From Acanthochlamys bracteata (taxonomy: Eukaryota; Streptophyta; Magnoliopsida; Pandanales; Velloziaceae), in the NCBI GenBank assembly GCA_019914995.1, contig CM034128.1, positions 2,668,501 through 2,732,500 on the forward strand: a stretch of DNA of 64,000 nt, read 5' to 3'. The translations under genes were made by a program, and so were the position numbers. Positions within the stretch are counted from its first letter, which is position 1. Every line of letters begins with the position of its first letter. Positions 59,819-64,000 of this stretch are shown piece by piece. Below the pieces are notes generated by a model. That model worked only from the letters and a program-made list of their open reading frames with translations, made no database searches and was not told where the DNA came from.

Positions 59819-62507
59819 TTATGAATGCATAGGCATGGATGGCATAGGAGGTCTCACAAGGATCGAGTTCAAAAGCTCCTCGTTCATACTGACAGGGAGA
59901 GGTGGCATCTGCTTCATTACTACTGGTAGGTCGTTCATTCTGGATAAAACATGGGGTTTAAATTGCGTTAGCTAAACAGCTAAAACTTGAGGAAGAAAGA
60001 TAAGGAGAAAATAAGAACTACATGTACACACACAAATCTTGTAAACCACAGCATAAAACATAGTGACTACATGCACGCACGGATAGAGATTTACCAAATA
60101 TTAAGGTGCAAAGTTTTAATTCATAAAACAAATACTGTCATATCAGATCAGAAAATATACATGCATGGACTAGTATGCTTGTCCTCTAGTAAGAATACTA
60201 AAGAATAAGACGTACTCATTCAAAATTGTGAGTATATTATCCCGGGCTTTACAGAAGAGGCTGAAATTATCATTCAACTGCATATACAAAAAAAAACAAC
60301 AAACCAAATTAAATTAGTCTAAACTCTAAACTACTTGAAGTAGTAGAACTCTTTCTAGTATATAGTGGTTGATACAGTTCAGATGCATACTTCCGGAAGA
60401 TAACTACCTGATAGTTCGCAAGATTTGCATGTATCTGGTTGAAATACCGGGTGTTCTCCTCAAGAAGTTGTCCTGTCTGACCACCAATAGCTGCTTATAA
60501 ATAAAGTACACATTAGTGATTCTGCACATTCTTTGCTTTTCTTATCTCAACCTCTCTATATTCATCAGCTAAACAGAGTCCATTTCTTCATATCCTTTTT
60601 TTTACTTTTATGCCATGAATACCTTTTTTGAACACTTAGTAGACGTACACATTTCATAAAAGTTTTTACCCAACTTAACAAAATCTGTTTCAAGAGTACA
60701 AGGTTCTACAAAACACAAACCCAGGCATAAAAATATTATAGCTATGAAGTTTTGTGGATATCGGCGCCTGCTTATGTCGTTTTACAAAGTACACACTAAA
60801 GAGGATTGCATACAGAGGCCAAGTTCGTACTTCTTCAAGTTTCAAATTGCTTTGCTAGCTGATTTGGATACAAAAGCTACTAGGTACTACAAGAGATTAT
60901 ATAAACTGTTAAATGATTTTTTACAAATGATATGTAAGATAGATTTTGAGATCTAGAAAATGTTAAAAACTTGATTACAGGAAACTAACTTGCTATTCCC
61001 TAATTATTTCAAACAGATCATAATACAAGTCTGCGGATAAGGATATAGCTTAGAATATAACATTGACTATTAATAGAGTTTCTTCTACTTAAAACATAAA
61101 ATCTGATATCTTCAGAATATTTTGAATAAAGAAAGTTAGCAGGACTTTGAACTTTACCGCGCATTTATCCAAATGCAGATAAGCATTTCAGCATACCTTT
61201 CAAGGAGATTTCATCATCATTTTCCATTGGTAGCATAGGAAGAGTATAGGGAGCCACACCAGGCCTTGCAGCCAGATGAGCTGGAGGTTTAGCAGCAGAA
61301 TCTGTCACCCTTTCCTGAATATTAGATTGTGTAATACTTGTCAGAATTTTGTAGTACTCGGCAAAAGGAAAGGATAACCAAATCCCATGGCAGATAATAA
61401 TCCCATGCTAAGTTGAGCTTGAAAAGTATAAATTTAGAATAGCTAGAAAGATGAAGCATTTTTCAAATATATGTTATGAGAAATGATCCAACCAACACGC
61501 ACACGCCACACTCCTCCCGACCTGGTTCTAAACAAGCTCACAGGCTTCTGACTATCTAAACGGTGATAACCAATTAACATCCTAACCTGAACTATTGCAA
61601 GCATCAATGTAGGACACAGATATGCATGCCATTGCTGTAAGGAGACCCTTACCTTTTTCTCCTTGCTTTTTTTTGACAAGTTATCTTCCTTCCTTCTTTT
61701 TCCACTTTCTTTTTTCTGCATTCCACAAAACAATCTCACTAAGTGATTCAACTAAGATTTATGAACAGCTTAGTATCGCAAATAAATTTCTATTACAAAT
61801 ACATCAGACTGTTGTATTTCTCCGAAAAGAAAAACTACTGCAAGTTGCGCAGCAACAAAAAGAGCAGTATTTATTTTTATTTTTTTAAAGGGCACGATTC
61901 AAGGAATGTTGGGCAGAAACTAGGAGGAAAAGGTCAGCAGCGCATTTAGATCCACACTGCATCACAAGATTTTACCTCGAGCATACTCAAGAAGGAGCCT
62001 TGACTCCTACATAAGAGTTTTGCCAACTTTAATGACAGCACAGTCAAACTAATTTAGAAGAAGGGAAATGAATGTTTCAGGTGATCCATTCGTAATTTAA
62101 ATCAATTAGAAATGTTTCACTAAGCTGCACGCGGAATTAATATTTTCAATTGCTTACTCTTTCTTCACATTAGTAACAGATCACCTGAAAGAGAAGGCAT
62201 AAAACAGAAAAAGAAATGAACAGCTGACCGAAGAACAATAAGACATCATCAATGTCCATGTGTTGTAAACAGAACAGTTCATTCAGAGATTAGCTGACCA
62301 ATTCAGATACGAAATAGTACATGAAGAGCAACTATTATCAACTTAGTAATGACAGTGATATGCAGACATAGTGCAGGTCAGTTGCACAGCAATGCGAAGG
62401 AACTTACAGACATCCACCTGCATCGGAGAGCCACATCACGGACTGTCTTTCCTGGCAACTGCAACGAAATTTTCGCATACTTCATCACTTTTGAGTCAGA
62501 TGCATGT
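59819..62507 (-). CDS. SANT/Myb-like nuclear protein, 3' part
   Basis: Homeodomain-like (SANT/Myb) plant protein of unknown function, truncated at its 5' side by the window. Visible exons (minus): 62507-62408, 61715-61653, 61314-61197, 60490-60408, 60277-60216, 59939-59819 (547 nt, about 182 codons). The first visible exon gives the end of the SANT domain, KVMKYAKISLQLPGKTVRDV then ALRCRWMS, including the third helix with RCRW. A Lys-rich stretch follows (KKESGKRRKEDNLSKKSKEK), probably a nuclear localisation signal. A conserved coiled region (IGGQTGQLLEENTRYFNQIH then ANLANYQ, CKARDNILTILNEMNDLP) and a Met/Pro-rich tail complete it. I recall plant homologues with this same order. The exon with the start of the SANT domain was not found up to 64000, so it should lie to the right. 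Confidence 0.82.
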
Positions 62508-64000
62508 CTGCAAGTAATGATATAAGTAAATCAGATAAATGGAAGGAAGAGCTTAATCAGCAAACTGCAGTGTTGGCATAGAAAAAACAAAACAACAACA
62601 ATAACCACAGCAAGCAGCACTAAGCTTTTGACACGCTAAGACCAGACAGACAGCTACGCAAATCTCTGCATGCTCATTGTTCCTAACAAAACCATGTTTT
62701 CAGCAAGATTATTCATGGCGATCTCTTTCCATTGAGTTTTAATCCAGACCTTTATGGGCCCTATTCTATCCTTCTCGAATTGAGATAATTCTATTAAGTC
62801 TATAAGTCTCCCCACTACATGCCCAGAAATGAATGAATTTCCCATGTCTTATAAACAGGTACTAGACCCAATCTCTCATGAATGCACTCATTTACAACCT
62901 TATAAACTTATTTCCTATTCTTAAGACTATTTTAGCAGCACTATTCGTCTGTGTCCATGTGTAATTGACCTGATGCATCTGGAACTGATATCAGAGCTCA
63001 TACACTAGAAACTAGATGAACTAGTTACATTTTAAAATAACAACCAATGTGCCCAACAATTCGAAGTAATATTAGACTACCTTCCCTCAACACACGGTTG
63101 GATCAAGATATAGCTGCCTCACCAAATTGAAGTAATATCCATCTAGAGGTTCTACTCGAGGTGGAATATTCTATCTTTCATGAGGATTTCTATCCTCAGA
63201 CAATGCATATCTTTGCCCCAGGTGTACCATTGGATTGGTAAGAGGATAAAGACTTAAGCTAACTTAAAGAATTGAATGCCAGGGTCCACATCCAGCTAAT
63301 TGCAACTTATTCAATACCTTCAAGGAGTTAAAAGTCCAGAGTTACACATCCAGGTAGCTGCAACTTATGGAATATGTTAAAAGAATTGAACACACAGAGT
63401 TCCATGCCTGCTAGTTGAAAATCTATTGACGTAACATGACGGGCACCATGGAGGTTTTGATCACCAGTTATTCAGCAAATTTTGCAAAAACATGAACCTC
63501 TTTCTACACCCGCTTATCCACTAATTCCCAGATGAATATAAAAAGTAGTATAGGAAACATTCGATAATGAGGTCTTCCTAAATTTTCAGCATCTGGTTCC
63601 AAGCTCTTCTGTATAACCCTCACCAAAATCAAAACTAACTACAAAGGTGATAGGGGGCGACATATTATAACACATCATGCTCACATAGATCAAAATTATA
63701 AAGGCTGAGAAGCTCTGATATCTCCATTAAATAATTCCAAAAAGTGGATGTTCTCTAAGATCTTCACCAAATAGCAAAACCATTAGTCCTTACTACTGCA
63801 ACATCAACTTTGCCATCCTTCTAATTTCTAAAGACGACAATTTGAAGAGTAAGCATCTTGTTTCTTGCAGGATCATCACATGTAACCTTGCATTTATTCC
63901 TTTCTTCTAATCTTTTTCTATTACCAACATGCAAAGTGCTTACCAACAATAAGTTCACAACAATAATTGGTAAAAGTCCCGTAGAAATACTTCAACCCAG
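62508..64000. other. probable intron and upstream part of the SANT gene
   Basis: I see no exon matching the expected N-terminal half of the SANT domain and no other gene. Short frames such as minus 62654-62845 show no protein-like pattern. The simplest reading is a long intron of the SANT gene running off the window. Confidence 0.4.

Noticed and set aside
1-64000. CRISPR arrays, rRNA genes, viral or organellar insertions
   Set aside because: No regular spacer-repeat structure, rRNA-like sequence, viral gene or organelle gene was seen.

Overview
The window is nuclear DNA of a flowering plant, most likely a eudicot. Nearly every gene is split by short GT-AG introns with AT-rich interiors. The genes include typical plant families (VIPP1, a class IV chitinase, a group I bZIP, a PIP-like secreted peptide, a THA8-like PPR protein), and the intergenic DNA is AT-rich and full of small non-autonomous transposons. 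I do not assign a species.

Layout, left to right. (1) 677-1438, minus: start of a plastid-targeted membrane protein gene whose second exon looks frame-damaged. It diverges from (2) 1831-6081, plus: DPH2, ten exons, diphthamide biosynthesis. (3) 8065-9024, plus: secreted class IV chitinase with upstream W-boxes, followed by a decayed chitinase remnant near 10.1-10.3 kb. (4) 11594-11887, minus: small secreted PIP/IDA-like peptide precursor. (5) 15932-19981, plus: VIPP1, eleven exons. (6) 21048-22747, plus: small THA8-like PPR protein. (7) 23646-24131, minus: single-exon, probably N-myristoylated protein of unknown role. (8) 24.2-27.9 kb: gene-poor block with a complete hAT-type MITE (8-bp target duplication) and a second ~930-bp terminal-repeat element. 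(9) 28000-32966, plus: TBC-domain Rab-GAP of the TBC1D22 type. (10) 36235-37731, plus: DOMON-cytochrome b561 protein. (11) 38646-41445, minus: group I bZIP with an in-frame TGA before its Gln-rich tail. (12) 44264-47829 and 48403-51990, plus: tandem pair of DHRS7-like short-chain dehydrogenases with nearly identical exon structure. (13) 53129-56566, minus: five-TM plant membrane protein. (14) 59819-62507, minus: last six exons of a SANT/Myb-like nuclear protein whose 5' end lies outside the window.

The genes do not form one pathway; this is an ordinary gene-rich plant segment. Loose themes are plastid function (VIPP1, the THA8-like protein, the first gene) and defence or cell-surface functions (chitinase, PIP-like peptide, DOMON-b561). 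I found no CRISPR array, rRNA, tRNA, virus or clearly undescribed multi-gene system. The points most worth a second look are the bZIP premature stop, the frame-broken plastid gene, the PIP-like peptide with a C-terminal Asn, the SDR tandem duplication and the transposon families. Exon boundaries were read by eye from splice signals, reading frame and family resemblance; none is supported by transcript data.
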